Shown one piece after another: positions 28,291 to 37,108 of a DNA stretch of 64,000 nt (positions are counted from its first letter, which is position 1; every line of letters begins with the position of its first letter). Source of the stretch: Sphingomonas ginsenosidivorax (GTDB lineage Bacteria; Pseudomonadota; Alphaproteobacteria; Sphingomonadales; Sphingomonadaceae); NCBI RefSeq assembly GCF_007995065.1, contig NZ_VOQR01000001.1, positions 3,227,001 to 3,291,000 on the forward strand, read 5' to 3'. The translations under genes and the position numbers were made by a program. The notes beneath the pieces are model-generated. The model saw nothing but the letters and a program-made list of their open reading frames with translations. It was not told the origin of the DNA and did not search any database.

Positions 28291-30768
28291 ATGAACCGTC
28301 TTCCTTTGATCGCCCCCAACCCGCCGCGCCTGAGCGAGCATGTGGATGCGTTGCGCCGCGTCGAGGCGTCTGGGGTGTTCAGCAACAACGGCCCCGAAGT
28401 GCAGCGGTTCGAGGCGGAGGCGACGCGCGACCTGTTCGGCGGGCATGGCGCCAGCCTGGCGGTCGGCAACGCGACGCTGGGGCTGATGATCGCGATCCGC
28501 GCGGCGGCGGGGATGAACCCCAAGCCCGGCACGCTGGCGCTGATGCCCGCGATGACCTTTGCCGCGACCGCGCACGCCGCGGCCTGGGCCGGGCTGACGC
28601 CGCTGATCTGCGATATCGATCCCGACGACTGGAGCGCATGCGCCGCCGCCGAAGAGCGCGCGCTGGCAGCCCATGGCGACCGGATCGGGGTGGTGGTGCC
28701 CTATGCGACGTTCGGCAACGCGATCGATCTGGACCGCTACGAAGACTATCGGCGGCGCTTCGGCGTCGGCGTGGTGGTCGATGCGGCGTCGTCGCTGGGG
28801 ACGCGTGACGCCGCCGGCGAAGGCTTCGGCGCGCGCGCGCCGTTCGCGATCGTCCATTCGATGCACGCGACCAAGACCTTCGCAGTGGCCGAAGGCGGGC
28901 TGATCCACAGCGGCGACCCCGCGCTGATCGCGACGCTTCGCGTCATGGCGAATTTTGGGTTCGACGGCAGCCGCAGCGCGACGCTGCCGGGGATCAACGC
29001 CAAGCTGCCCGAAATCCTGGCGGTGATGGCGCAGGCGAAGCTCACGGAGATCGAGCGGGTGGCGGATCACCGCGCGGCGCTGGAGGTCGCGTACCGGGGC
29101 GCGCTGAGCGCGTTGCAGCTGCAACGCGTGTCGGGGACACGGCGCGCGACGCAGTTCATGGCGGTGCTGCTGCCCGCGCATCTGGCGCATGCGCGCGAGG
29201 CGATCGCGGCGCGGATCGAGGCGGACGGGATCGCGACCGGTTGCTATTTCAGCCCGCATCTGGGGCAGCAGCCCTGGTTCCAGGCGACCGCGACGATCGA
29301 GCCGACGCCGGTGGCGGACGCGGTCGGCGCGCGGATGCTGTCGCTGCCGATCACCGATGCGATGACCGTCGACGACGCGCTCCGGGTGGCGGACGCGGTG
29401 CAGCGCGCGTGTCGCGAGGCCGACCGGATCGCCGCGGTCCCCAGTGCCGCGCCGCGGATCGCCTCGGTCGTCGTCATCGGCGGGGGGCCGGCGGGGACCG
29501 CGATGCTGACGTCGGCGACCAAGCGGGGGCAGTTGCCCGCGCTCGCTGCGTCGGGGCTGGTGGTGGTCGAACGCAGCGATGCGATCGGCGGCGGGCAGCT
29601 CGGCCGCTATGCGATCACGTCCGATTCGACCGCGCAGACCTTCCTGACCGCGGTGCGCGACAATATCCATCCCGAGCTGGCGCAGCTGGTCGATCACCCC
29701 GCGGGGCGCGCGGTGGCGGCGCATGCGGGCGCACTGGGCGTGCCGCTGACCGAGGTCGGGCCGTTGCTGCGCGCGACCGGCGATCGGCTGGGCGACATCG
29801 TCCGCGCGAACGGCGGCAGCGTGCTGACGGGGCACGAGGCGGTCGCCGCGCGGCAGGTGGGCGCACTGTGGAGCGTCACGCTCCGCCGCCTGTCCGACGG
29901 GCACGTGTTCGAGCAGATGGCGCACAATGTCGTGGTCGCGACCGGCGGGCACCAGCCGATCGACCGGCTCGTGACGCAGCAGGTCGCGGGGGCGTCGCTG
30001 GCAGCGTTGGCGAACGGGCGGCTGATCCAGTCGGACGAGGTGCTGACGCTCGGCGGGTTCGAGCGCGTCGCCGATATCCTGTCGACCCGGCGCGCGCCGC
30101 GGATCGCGGTGGTGGGCGGGTCGACCAGCGCGCTGACGACGATCGCGCTGCTGCTGAAAAGCCGCCCTGCCCTGCCGCTGGGCGCCGGCGCGATCACCTT
30201 GCTCCACCGGCGTCCCCTGCGGCCCTTCTACCCGTCGGCGGAGGCTGCGCTGGCCGAGGGCTTCACCGATTTCGGACCCGAGGATATTTGCCCGGTGTCG
30301 GGCTTCGTGTACCGGCTGGCGGGGTTCCGGCTGGAAGCGCGCGAGCTGGTCGTGCGGATGCTGGGGATCGACGGACGCACGCCCGATCCGCGCGTCGCGC
30401 TGCACCGGATCGGGGGCGACGACGACGCAGCGGCGCGCGCGATCATCGCCGACGCGGACCTGGTGGTGGCCGCGCTCGGCTATCGGCCGCGCGCCGTGCC
30501 CATCCTCGACGATGACGGCGCGATCGCGCTGGCTGCGCAGGACGGCCGGCCGATGGTCGACCGGCATTGCCGCATCCTCGATTCGAACGACCAACCGATC
30601 GCCGGCCTGTTCGGGCTGGGGCTGGCGGCGGGGTTCGTGCCCTGGGGACCACTCGGGGGCGAATCGAGTTTCTCGGGGCAGGCCAACGGCTTGTGGCTGT
30701 GGCAGAACGATGTCGGGCAGATGATCGTTGACCAGGTGCTGGCGGACGAGGCACGAGCGGCGGCGTGA
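28291..30768 (+). CDS. Fusion protein: DegT/DnrJ-type PLP aminotransferase + FAD/NAD(P)-binding oxidoreductase
   Basis: The 825-residue protein joins two enzymes. Residues 1 to about 380 have the DegT/DnrJ/EryC1/StrS aminotransferase layout: GNATLGL (59-65), PAMTFAATAHAAAWAGL, the cofactor Asp164 in VVVDAASS, and the Schiff-base Lys195 in HSMHATKTFAVAEGG. Residues about 390-825 form a flavoprotein: ADP-binding GGGPAGTAM at 397-405, a second nucleotide site IAVVGGSTSAL near 606-616, and a C-terminal FAD segment GLAAGFVPWGPLGGESS. The second half recalls SidA/lysine N-monooxygenase-type proteins. The reading frame and linker are continuous. The next gene overlaps by four bases (GTGA). Coupled amination and N-oxidation of a sugar is only a hypothesis; separate functions in one chain are equally possible. 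Confidence 0.8.
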   Translation: MNRLPLIAPNPPRLSEHVDALRRVEASGVFSNNGPEVQRFEAEATRDLFGGHGASLAVGNATLGLMIAIRAAAGMNPKPGTLALMPAMTFAATAHAAAWAGLTPLICDIDPDDWSACAAAEERALAAHGDRIGVVVPYATFGNAIDLDRYEDYRRRFGVGVVVDAASSLGTRDAAGEGFGARAPFAIVHSMHATKTFAVAEGGLIHSGDPALIATLRVMANFGFDGSRSATLPGINAKLPEILAVMAQAKLTEIERVADHRAALEVAYRGALSALQLQRVSGTRRATQFMAVLLPAHLAHAREAIAARIEADGIATGCYFSPHLGQQPWFQATATIEPTPVADAVGARMLSLPITDAMTVDDALRVADAVQRACREADRIAAVPSAAPRIASVVVIGGGPAGTAMLTSATKRGQLPALAASGLVVVERSDAIGGGQLGRYAITSDSTAQTFLTAVRDNIHPELAQLVDHPAGRAVAAHAGALGVPLTEVGPLLRATGDRLGDIVRANGGSVLTGHEAVAARQVGALWSVTLRRLSDGHVFEQMAHNVVVATGGHQPIDRLVTQQVAGASLAALANGRLIQSDEVLTLGGFERVADILSTRRAPRIAVVGGSTSALTTIALLLKSRPALPLGAGAITLLHRRPLRPFYPSAEAALAEGFTDFGPEDICPVSGFVYRLAGFRLEARELVVRMLGIDGRTPDPRVALHRIGGDDDAAARAIIADADLVVAALGYRPRAVPILDDDGAIALAAQDGRPMVDRHCRILDSNDQPIAGLFGLGLAAGFVPWGPLGGESSFSGQANGLWLWQNDVGQMIVDQVLADEARAAA

Positions 30769-31883
30769 GCGCCGAGACAGCCCCGACCATCAGTGTGATC
30801 ATGGCGGCCTATAACGGCGCCGCGTTGATCGAAGAGACGCTGGCGACGCTGACCGCGCAGAGCTTCGGCGATTTCGAAGTGATCGTGGTCGACGACCGGT
30901 CGACCGATACGACGCGTGACGTCGTCGCGGCCTGGGCCGACCCGCGCGTCCGGCTGGTTGCGCTCGAGCAGAATGGCGGACCGGTGCGCGCGCGCAACCG
31001 CGCGTTCGCGGAGGCGCGCGGGCGCTATATCGCCGCGCTCGACCATGACGACCTGTGCCGCCCGGAGCGGTTCGCGCAGCAGGTCGCGTATCTGGATGCG
31101 AACCCGGAGGTCGTGCTGCTCGGCACTGCGGCGGAGATCCTGGAGAACGGGGTGGTCACGCCGTCGGGCTATGCGCCGGTGACCACGCCGCACCTGGTCG
31201 GCTGGCTGAGCCTGATCGAGAACCCGCTGGTCTGGTCGTCGGTGATGATCCGCGCGGACGCAGCGCGACGGCTGGAGCCGTTCACGCGGCCCGAGATCCT
31301 CTATGCCGAGGATTTCGACCTGTATCACCGCATCCAGCCGCTGGGGCGGATCGCGCGGCTCGACACGCCGCTGCTGGTGTATCGCAGCCATCCCGGCGGC
31401 ATCTCCAAGCGGTTCGTCGACACGATGGAGGCGAACACGCTGCGCGTGCTGGCGGGGGCCTATGCGCCGCTGTTCGGCGAGACCGCGCACGAGACCGCGG
31501 CGCTGGTCGCGACGCACCTGATGGCGAAGCGGCCGGTCCCGGACCGTGCTGCGCTGGCGGCACTGGGACAGGCGCTGTCCGCGCTGCAGGTCTGGTATCT
31601 CGCGGCGCACGACTGTGACGCGCAGGACGTGCGACTGATCAAGTGGGAGACCGCGCGGCGCTGGGCGCAGGTGGGGCGTACCGGGCTGCGTTCGGGCACG
31701 ATTCGCGTGGCCGACGTCATCGCGGTGCGGCCCGAGCATCTCGGCCTCGGCTATGCCGGGGTCGAGGCGCTGATGTGGTCGGGACTCGTCGGCGGCGCGC
31801 GCCGGCTGGGGGTGAGCCGCGAGGGCGCTCAGACCTTGGCGGCGAAGATCATCCGGCCCGGTCCCAGTCGCGCGAAGACCTGA
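30765..31883 (+). CDS. GT2-family glycosyltransferase
   Basis: The 372-residue inverting GT-A glycosyltransferase starts at a GTG overlapping the fusion-gene stop. Motifs include SVIMAAYNGAALIEETLATL, VVDDRSTDTTRDVV, and the metal-binding DHDD in YIAALDHDDLCRPERF. The C-terminal third is helical with no membrane segment visible. Coupling to the aminotransferase fusion suggests it transfers or handles the product of that enzyme. Its last 55 bases overlap the convergent L,D-transpeptidase-like gene. Confidence 0.88.
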   Translation: MSAETAPTISVIMAAYNGAALIEETLATLTAQSFGDFEVIVVDDRSTDTTRDVVAAWADPRVRLVALEQNGGPVRARNRAFAEARGRYIAALDHDDLCRPERFAQQVAYLDANPEVVLLGTAAEILENGVVTPSGYAPVTTPHLVGWLSLIENPLVWSSVMIRADAARRLEPFTRPEILYAEDFDLYHRIQPLGRIARLDTPLLVYRSHPGGISKRFVDTMEANTLRVLAGAYAPLFGETAHETAALVATHLMAKRPVPDRAALAALGQALSALQVWYLAAHDCDAQDVRLIKWETARRWAQVGRTGLRSGTIRVADVIAVRPEHLGLGYAGVEALMWSGLVGGARRLGVSREGAQTLAAKIIRPGPSRAKT

Positions 31884-32536
31884 TCGAGGTCGCGCTCGCC
31901 GACCGCGAAACAGCCCTGGCTGCGGCCGAGCATGCCGTGCGACGCGATCATGTCCTTGTTCGCATACCAGGCCGAGTGCACCACGATCGCGCGACCCAGC
32001 GCGTTGTCGTTGGTCGGGTCGAGCCCGATCAGCCGCTGCGACCGGCCATGCTTGCCGACATAATAATCGTCGGTGACGAACGCGCCCTGCGACGAGGCGT
32101 TCGAGCCGAAATCGTTCGAGAAGCGGCGCAGGAAGCCGCTGTGATCGGGATCCGACCCGCTGCCGTGCGAGACCAGCAGCGAGGTGCTGCGGCCGCTGGC
32201 GAGATCGATGAAGTGGAAGCGCGGCTGCGACGACGGCGCGGCGAAATCGGCGATCGCGATGCGGTCGTGCCGGTCGACGCGGTTGCCGTGGCGGCTGAGC
32301 GCGGCGAGCGCCTGGCGCAGCAGTTCGGGACGGACGACCCGCGAAGACGTGACCGGTGCGGCGGGAACGCTCGGCAGCGGCGGCTGGGTCATCGGGCGAA
32401 GATCGCTCGCCTTCAACAGCGGGGTCAGGCGCGGCGTGGCCGAAACGGCACCCGGCAGGGCGAACGCGCCTGCGAGGACCAGTCCATTCTTCAGAAGTGC
32501 GCGTCGGTCGCGCACCGAGTCATGCTCGTCGTGCAT
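31829..32536 (-). CDS. L,D-transpeptidase catalytic domain family protein (YkuD_2 type)
   Basis: The 235-residue secreted protein starts with a twin-arginine-like segment (RDRRALLKNGLVLAGAFALPG). Its C-terminal catalytic-type domain has HSAWYANKDMIASHGMLGRSQGCFAV, carrying the His and the nucleophile-type Cys of the YkuD_2 family. This family is annotated as murein L,D-transpeptidase catalytic domain, but substrates are little studied. It is divergent from a classical YkuD gene at 32739, so two unrelated-looking peptidoglycan enzymes share one promoter region. Confidence 0.85.
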   Translation of the reverse strand: MHDEHDSVRDRRALLKNGLVLAGAFALPGAVSATPRLTPLLKASDLRPMTQPPLPSVPAAPVTSSRVVRPELLRQALAALSRHGNRVDRHDRIAIADFAAPSSQPRFHFIDLASGRSTSLLVSHGSGSDPDHSGFLRRFSNDFGSNASSQGAFVTDDYYVGKHGRSQRLIGLDPTNDNALGRAIVVHSAWYANKDMIASHGMLGRSQGCFAVGERDLDQVFARLGPGRMIFAAKV

Positions 32537-32738
32537 CTAAATTCCCGAAAAGCCCCGTTCCCACGAACTCTGATATAGCGCATTTTTTATGAAAATTCCG
32601 CAACCATTTCCGCTGGTTGCATCGGCGATCCGGCATTTCGGCGCGAGTCCGGCCCGGTTCGTCGTGAGTCGTCCGGAAATGGCACCTTCGGCAATGTCGG
32701 GCGTTTTCGGACTCGCATGATCGGATGGAAGGGATGAC

Positions 32739-33320
32739 ATGGCACGCGTATCGGGACTCGCCATCGCTGTGATGCTGGCTTTCATCGCGACGCCCGCGCT
32801 CGCGATGGACGACATCGCGCTGCCGATCGAGGAAGCCGCGACCGAACTGTCGCCCAACCAGTTCGTGTGGAACGACACCAATACCGGTGAGGCCCTGAGC
32901 ATCGTGATCAGCCTGTCGACGCAGCGGGCGTACGTGTATCGCGGCGCACAGATGGTCGCGGCGACGACAATCTCGAGCGGCCGCGACGGCAAGGACACCC
33001 CGCTCGGCACCTATCCGATCCTGCAGAAGAATGCCGTGCATCGGTCGAACCTGTACAACGACGCGTCGATGCCGTTCATGCAGCGACTGACCTGGGACGG
33101 GATCGCGATCCATGCGGGCAACAACCCGGGCTTCCCCGATTCGCACGGCTGCATCCGCGTGCCGACCGGGTTTGCGAAGAAGCTGTTCGGCGTGACGTCG
33201 ATCGGGACGACGGTGACGGTGACGGACGATTTCGAGAGCGGCGATGCGCCGGTCGAGCCGCTGGTCGACGCCGAGACGGCGAGCGCGAACGGGAAGCAGT
33301 TGGCGAGCCTGGGGAAGTAA
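32739..33320 (+). CDS. L,D-transpeptidase (YkuD family)
   Basis: This 193-residue exported protein has a signal peptide (SGLAIAVMLAFIATPALA) and the YkuD domain. The catalytic motif IHAGNNPGFPDSHGCIRVP is intact, with His, SHGC and Arg. Such enzymes form 3-3 peptide cross-links or attach proteins to peptidoglycan. The substrate-side segment TISSGRDGKDTPLGTYPI is typical. The acidic C-terminal tail of about 35 residues is variable in the family. It is divergent from the YkuD_2-type gene. Confidence 0.92.
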   Translation: MARVSGLAIAVMLAFIATPALAMDDIALPIEEAATELSPNQFVWNDTNTGEALSIVISLSTQRAYVYRGAQMVAATTISSGRDGKDTPLGTYPILQKNAVHRSNLYNDASMPFMQRLTWDGIAIHAGNNPGFPDSHGCIRVPTGFAKKLFGVTSIGTTVTVTDDFESGDAPVEPLVDAETASANGKQLASLGK

Positions 33321-33331
33321 GGGGTCGCCTT

Positions 33332-33421
33332 CCGTCAGGCTGAACGCGTTTCAGCATCTACGGCGTCGCGGGCGCTGGTTCCCGCGGAGAGGTGGACCCT
33401 GAACCGAGTTCAGGGTGACGG
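33332..33421. repeat. Family D palindrome pair, copy 2
   Basis: The left hairpin GTCAGGCTGAACGCGTTTCA and the right hairpin ACCCTGAACCGAGTTCAGGG, followed by TGAC, match the pair at 18424. It lies between the convergent L,D-transpeptidase and HAD genes and overlaps the HAD stop region. Confidence 0.85.
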
Positions 33422-34051
33422 GGCGAGTGCCTTGATCGGCAGCCCAAGCTCCACCAGCCGCGCGCGGAACGCGGCCGCGTCGGTGAACAAGATCGCGTGC
33501 ATCCCCACCGCGTTCGCACCCGCGACATTGTCGGCATTGTCGTCGACGAACACCGCCTGTTCGGGCCGCAGCCCGAACCGGTCGAGCGCGAGGTGGTAGA
33601 TCGCCGCGTCGGGCTTCACCATCTTCTCCTCGCCCGACACCACGACGTCGCGGAAGCGGTCGAACAGCGCCGATTCGCGCGCGCGGAACGGCGGCCAGAA
33701 TTCGTGGCTGAAATTGGTGATCGCGAACAGCGGCACGCCCGCCTCGTCCAGCTCGCGGACGATGTCGTGCATGCCGGCGACCGCCGCGCCGATGCTGTCG
33801 ACGAAACGGGGACCCCAGAGGGCGATCAGGTCGGCATGCTGCGGATACAGCGCTGCCAGCTCCGCCGAGGTATCGGCGAAGTCGCGGCCGGCATCATGCT
33901 GGAAGTGCCAGTCGGTGGTGACGACATCGCGCAGGAATGCATCGAGCGCCCGATCATCCTCGATCAGGCGCTCGTACAGGATCCGCGGATCCCAGTCGTA
34001 CAGGACGCGACCGACGTCGAAGACGACGGCGGTCGGCGCGGGGCTGCTCAG
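33410..34051 (-). CDS. HAD-superfamily hydrolase, CTG start inferred
   Basis: The 213-residue protein has the HAD nucleophile block [14 protein letters not shown] at the N terminus. Motif II is in [10 protein letters not shown], the conserved Lys in [12 protein letters not shown], and motif IV in [14 protein letters not shown]. It resembles YihX-like phosphatases. No ATG, GTG or TTG precedes motif I in frame; the best start is CTG at 34051, overlapping the rpmJ stop as CTGA. An internal ATG at 33772 would delete motif I, so I reject it. Confidence 0.8.
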   Translation of the reverse strand: MSSPAPTAVVFDVGRVLYDWDPRILYERLIEDDRALDAFLRDVVTTDWHFQHDAGRDFADTSAELAALYPQHADLIALWGPRFVDSIGAAVAGMHDIVRELDEAGVPLFAITNFSHEFWPPFRARESALFDRFRDVVVSGEEKMVKPDAAIYHLALDRFGLRPEQAVFVDDNADNVAGANAVGMHAILFTDAAAFRARLVELGLPIKALAPSP

Positions 34052-34173
34052 CCCTGGCGCGCCTTGAAGCGACGGTTCGTCTTGTTGATGACGTAGGTCC
34101 GGCCACGACGGCGGATCACGCGGTTGTCCCGGTGGCGATCCTTGAGCGACTTCAGGGAATTGCGGATCTTCAT
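34048..34173 (-). CDS. rpmJ: 50S ribosomal protein L36, zinc-free form
   Basis: This 41-residue basic protein begins [19 protein letters not shown] and ends RRFKARQG. It is the Cys-free (C-minus, YkgO-like) L36 typical of alphaproteobacteria, where it is usually the only L36. Length, Arg/Lys content and sequence leave little doubt. The stop overlaps the likely CTG start of the HAD gene. Confidence 0.95.
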   Translation of the reverse strand: MKIRNSLKSLKDRHRDNRVIRRRGRTYVINKTNRRFKARQG

Positions 34174-34334
34174 GATCGATTCGCTTCTTTTCAATTCTAG
34201 GTGTGCGGAAAGACGGGATCGCCTAATGGCGAGGGGTGTTCAAGTCAAGCAAACGGACGCCCGAAGCCGCCGCCGGAACCCGCCGGGACGATTCGCGCGT
34301 TACGAATGCACAACAATAGAATGGGAACCGCCCG

Positions 34335-34943
34335 ATGACCATGCGTTCGATCCTCGCTTTGGCCCTGACCGGAGCCGGCCTGGCGGCATGCACCACCGTA
34401 TCGCTGCCGCCGACCGAGGTGCTGCGCTATCATCTGGGTGCGCCGATCGACCGTGGCACGGTGACCGTGCAGCCGCTGTCGGCAGCGCCGGCGAGCCTCG
34501 AGTTCAAGAGCTATGCCGCCGCCGTGCAGGGCGAGCTGCTCAAGTCCGGCTACGGCGTACCGGCGGCGGGCGCGAAACCGCAGTTCATCGCGACGGTCGC
34601 GTTCACGCGCACGACGCAGGCCGGCCCGCCGCGCCAGTCGCCGATCAGCATCGGCCTGGGCGGCGGCGGCTTCAGCGGCGGACGCGGCAGCGGTGGCGTC
34701 GGCCTGGGCGGCGGCGTCGGCTTTCCGATCGGCGGCGGCGGGCGCAGCGCGATCCTGGTCACCGAGCTGTCGGTGACGATCAAGCGCAGCGCCGACCAGT
34801 CGCCGGTCTGGGAAGGCCGCGCACAGAGCTTCGCCGATGCGCGCAAGGCCGATGCGACGACCGACATTCAGGCCGGAAAGCTGGCCCGCGCGCTGTTCAC
34901 GGGGTTCCCCGGCGAGTCCGGGCGCACTATTCAGGTGAAATGA
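34335..34943 (+). CDS. DUF4136-type lipoprotein
   Basis: The 202-residue protein has a lipobox (LTGAGLAACTT; acylated Cys at residue 19 counting from the first Met). A body resembling DUF4136 contains QFIATVAFTRTTQAGP, a Gly-rich insert (GLGGGGFSGGRGSGGVGLGG) and a C-terminal helix with ARALFTGFPGESG. The family is of unknown function and probably periplasmic-side outer-membrane anchored. The Gly-rich insert is longer than I would expect. It is coupled to the carboxypeptidase gene by an ATGA overlap. Confidence 0.82.
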   Translation: MTMRSILALALTGAGLAACTTVSLPPTEVLRYHLGAPIDRGTVTVQPLSAAPASLEFKSYAAAVQGELLKSGYGVPAAGAKPQFIATVAFTRTTQAGPPRQSPISIGLGGGGFSGGRGSGGVGLGGGVGFPIGGGGRSAILVTELSVTIKRSADQSPVWEGRAQSFADARKADATTDIQAGKLARALFTGFPGESGRTIQVK

Positions 34944-36058
34944 CCATCACGCTCAACGCCGCCTTCGACGGCGGCAACATCCGGCTGAACCAGATCGACG
35001 GCGACGTCGTCGATCTGGAGATCGTCCACGACCGCGAGTCGGACTTCTACCAGTGGTTCTATTTCCGCGTCGCGGGCGCCACCGGCCGGACCGTCACCTA
35101 CCGCATCGTCAATGCGGGCGGCTCCGCCTATCCGTTCGGCTGGCCGGGCTACAAGGTCCGCGCCAGCACCGACCGGATCGCCTGGCGGATGATCCCGACG
35201 CGCTATGTCGACGGCGTGCTCGAGTTCGAATGGACCGGGAATACCGACTTGGTCTGGTTCGCGTATTTCGCGCCCTACACGATGGAGATGCACGAGGCGC
35301 TGGTCGCGCGCACCGCGCTGTCGCCGGCTGCGAAACACCGCGAACTGAGCGTGTCGCTCGACGGGCAGGCGATCGACTGCTTCACCTTCGGCACGGGGGA
35401 AAAGCAGGTCTGGATCTATGGCCGCCAGCATCCCGGCGAATCGATGACCGAATGGTGGATGGAAGGCGCGCTCGAGCGGCTGACCGATACCGGCGACGCG
35501 ATCACCGCCGCGCTGCTCGAAAAGACGACGATCCACGTCGTGCCCAACATGAACCCCGACGGCACGCGGCGCGGGCATCTGCGCACCAACGCGGCGGGCG
35601 TGAACCTCAACCGCGAATGGGACACGCCGACCCCCGAGCGCAGCCCCGAAGTGCTGTGCGTGCGCAACGCGATGGACGAGACCGGCGTCGCGGTGGCGAT
35701 GGACGTCCATGGCGACGAGGCGATCCCGGCGAACTTCCTCGCGGGGTTCGAGGGGATCCCGTCCTGGACCGACGCGCTCGGCGAGAAATATTACGAATAT
35801 GGTCGGCGGCTGGCGGCGCACACGCCCGATTTCCAGACCGAGAAGGGCTATCCCAAGTCGGCGCCGGGCACTGCCAACTTGTCGATGTCGACCAACCAGC
35901 TCGCCGAGCGGTTCGGCGCGGTGTCGATGACGCTGGAAATGCCGTTCAAGGATCATGACCCGAACCCCGATGCGGAGTTCGGCTGGTCTCCCGAACGATC
36001 GAAGCGGCTCGCGCATGCGATGCTCGAGACGCTCGCCGACATGATCGACGAGATCTGA
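34940..36058 (+). CDS. M14-family metallocarboxypeptidase, cytosolic-carboxypeptidase-like
   Basis: The 372-residue protein has an N-terminal beta domain (FYQWFYFRVAGATGRTVTYR) that precedes the M14 domain in cytosolic carboxypeptidases. Zinc ligands are the His and Glu in YGRQHPGESMTEWWMEG and the His in AMDVHGDE; the catalytic Glu is in SMTLEMPF. It lacks a signal peptide, so it is probably cytoplasmic. Substrates in bacteria are unknown. The reading frame is open far upstream, but the ATG at 34940 overlaps the preceding stop and begins the family homology. Confidence 0.9.
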   Translation: MTITLNAAFDGGNIRLNQIDGDVVDLEIVHDRESDFYQWFYFRVAGATGRTVTYRIVNAGGSAYPFGWPGYKVRASTDRIAWRMIPTRYVDGVLEFEWTGNTDLVWFAYFAPYTMEMHEALVARTALSPAAKHRELSVSLDGQAIDCFTFGTGEKQVWIYGRQHPGESMTEWWMEGALERLTDTGDAITAALLEKTTIHVVPNMNPDGTRRGHLRTNAAGVNLNREWDTPTPERSPEVLCVRNAMDETGVAVAMDVHGDEAIPANFLAGFEGIPSWTDALGEKYYEYGRRLAAHTPDFQTEKGYPKSAPGTANLSMSTNQLAERFGAVSMTLEMPFKDHDPNPDAEFGWSPERSKRLAHAMLETLADMIDEI

Positions 36059-36081
36059 CGCGTATCGGGAGGTAGTCCACG

Positions 36082-36204
36082 ATCCTCCCCCGCCAGGGGG
36101 GGTGGCGCCGTCAGGCGACGGAGGGGGAGGACACGGAACAGCCGTTACCCTTTCCGCCCCCTCCGTCAGGCTGCGCCTGCCACCTCCCCCTGGCGGGGGA
36201 GGAT
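36082..36204. repeat. Family A inverted-repeat element, copy 3
   Basis: Same element as at 4475, with the left arm containing CCCCCGCCAGGGGGGGTGGC (a one- or two-base variant). It lies between the carboxypeptidase gene and gpmA on the same strand. Confidence 0.9.
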
Positions 36205-36269
36205 AGAGAAAAGCCTGACTTCGAATGAGCCCCCTGTCCCGGGGGGAGAGGAAAATTGAAGGAGCCCGC

Positions 36270-36956
36270 ATGCCGAAACTCGTCCTGATCCGCCACGGCC
36301 AGTCCAGCTGGAACCTCGAGAACCGCTTCACCGGCTGGTGGGACGTGAACATGACCGAAAAGGGCGAGGCCGAGGCCAAGGCCGCGGGCGCGTTGATGGC
36401 CGAGAAGGGGCTCGATTTCGACCAGACCTTCACAAGCCTGCAGACCCGCGCGATCAAGACGCTGAACATCGCGCTGGAGCAGATGGGGCGGCTGTGGCTG
36501 CCGGTCGAGAAGGACTGGCGGCTGAACGAGCGACATTATGGCGGGCTGACCGGGCTGAACAAGGCCGAGACCGCGGCCAAGCATGGCGATGCGCAGGTCC
36601 ATACCTGGCGGCGCAGCTTCGACATTCCGCCGCCGGTGCTGGAGGACGGGTCAGAGTTCGACCTGTCGAAGGACCGTCGCTATGCGGGGATCGCGATCCC
36701 GAAGACCGAGAGCCTGAAGGATACGATCGCGCGCGTGCTTCCCTATTGGGACGCGCGGATCGCACCGGCGCTGAAGGACGGGCAGCGCGTGCTCATCTCC
36801 GCGCACGGCAATTCGCTGCGCGCGCTGGTCAAGCATCTGTCGAACATCCCCGACGACGAGATCACCAGCCTGGAAATCCCCACGGGGCAGCCGATCGTGT
36901 ACGAGCTGGACGACGATCTGAAGGCGCTCGATCGGTACTATCTGAGCGAGCGCTGA
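36270..36956 (+). CDS. gpmA: 2,3-bisphosphoglycerate-dependent phosphoglycerate mutase
   Basis: GpmA interconverts 3- and 2-phosphoglycerate. The 228-residue protein has the phosphohistidine motif [10 protein letters not shown] (His9), [28 protein letters not shown] with the catalytic Glu, and [14 protein letters not shown] with the second His. AAGGAG seven bases before the ATG at 36270 fixes the start. Length is slightly short for the family, normal for alphaproteobacteria. Confidence 0.96.
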   Translation: MPKLVLIRHGQSSWNLENRFTGWWDVNMTEKGEAEAKAAGALMAEKGLDFDQTFTSLQTRAIKTLNIALEQMGRLWLPVEKDWRLNERHYGGLTGLNKAETAAKHGDAQVHTWRRSFDIPPPVLEDGSEFDLSKDRRYAGIAIPKTESLKDTIARVLPYWDARIAPALKDGQRVLISAHGNSLRALVKHLSNIPDDEITSLEIPTGQPIVYELDDDLKALDRYYLSER

Positions 36957-36965
36957 GGCGGCTGC

Positions 36966-37046
36966 CGTTCCCCCGCGAAGGCGGGGGTCCAGGGGTCACG
37001 AGCGTCATCGTCTGTAACCTTGGGCTCCCGCCTTCGCGGGAGAACG
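36966..37046. repeat. Palindrome pair, CCCCCGC.GCGGGGG type, copy 2
   Basis: The hairpin GTTCCCCCGCGAAGGCGGGG and an inverted mate (GGGCTCCCGCCTTCGCGGGA) lie between gpmA and purE, with about 30 bases between them. Confidence 0.8.
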
Positions 37047-37108
37047 GGAGAGGGTGGCCCCTCCTTGCCCTCGCTACCCCCGGCCGCTAGGCACGGGCGC
37101 TTCTCGGC

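Noticed and set aside
32589..32720. A 43-codon open frame (MKIPQPFPLVASAIRHFGAS...) between the two L,D-transpeptidase genes
   Set aside because: It lies in the divergent promoter region, has no clear ribosome-binding site and no recognised family; more likely chance.
33410..33772. Short HAD gene starting at the internal ATG
   Set aside because: It would lack the nucleophile motif VVFDVG that is encoded in frame just upstream.
34124..34939. Extended N terminus for the M14 carboxypeptidase
   Set aside because: The extension lies over rpmJ and the DUF4136 gene in another frame; the ATG at 34940 overlaps the upstream stop and starts the homology.
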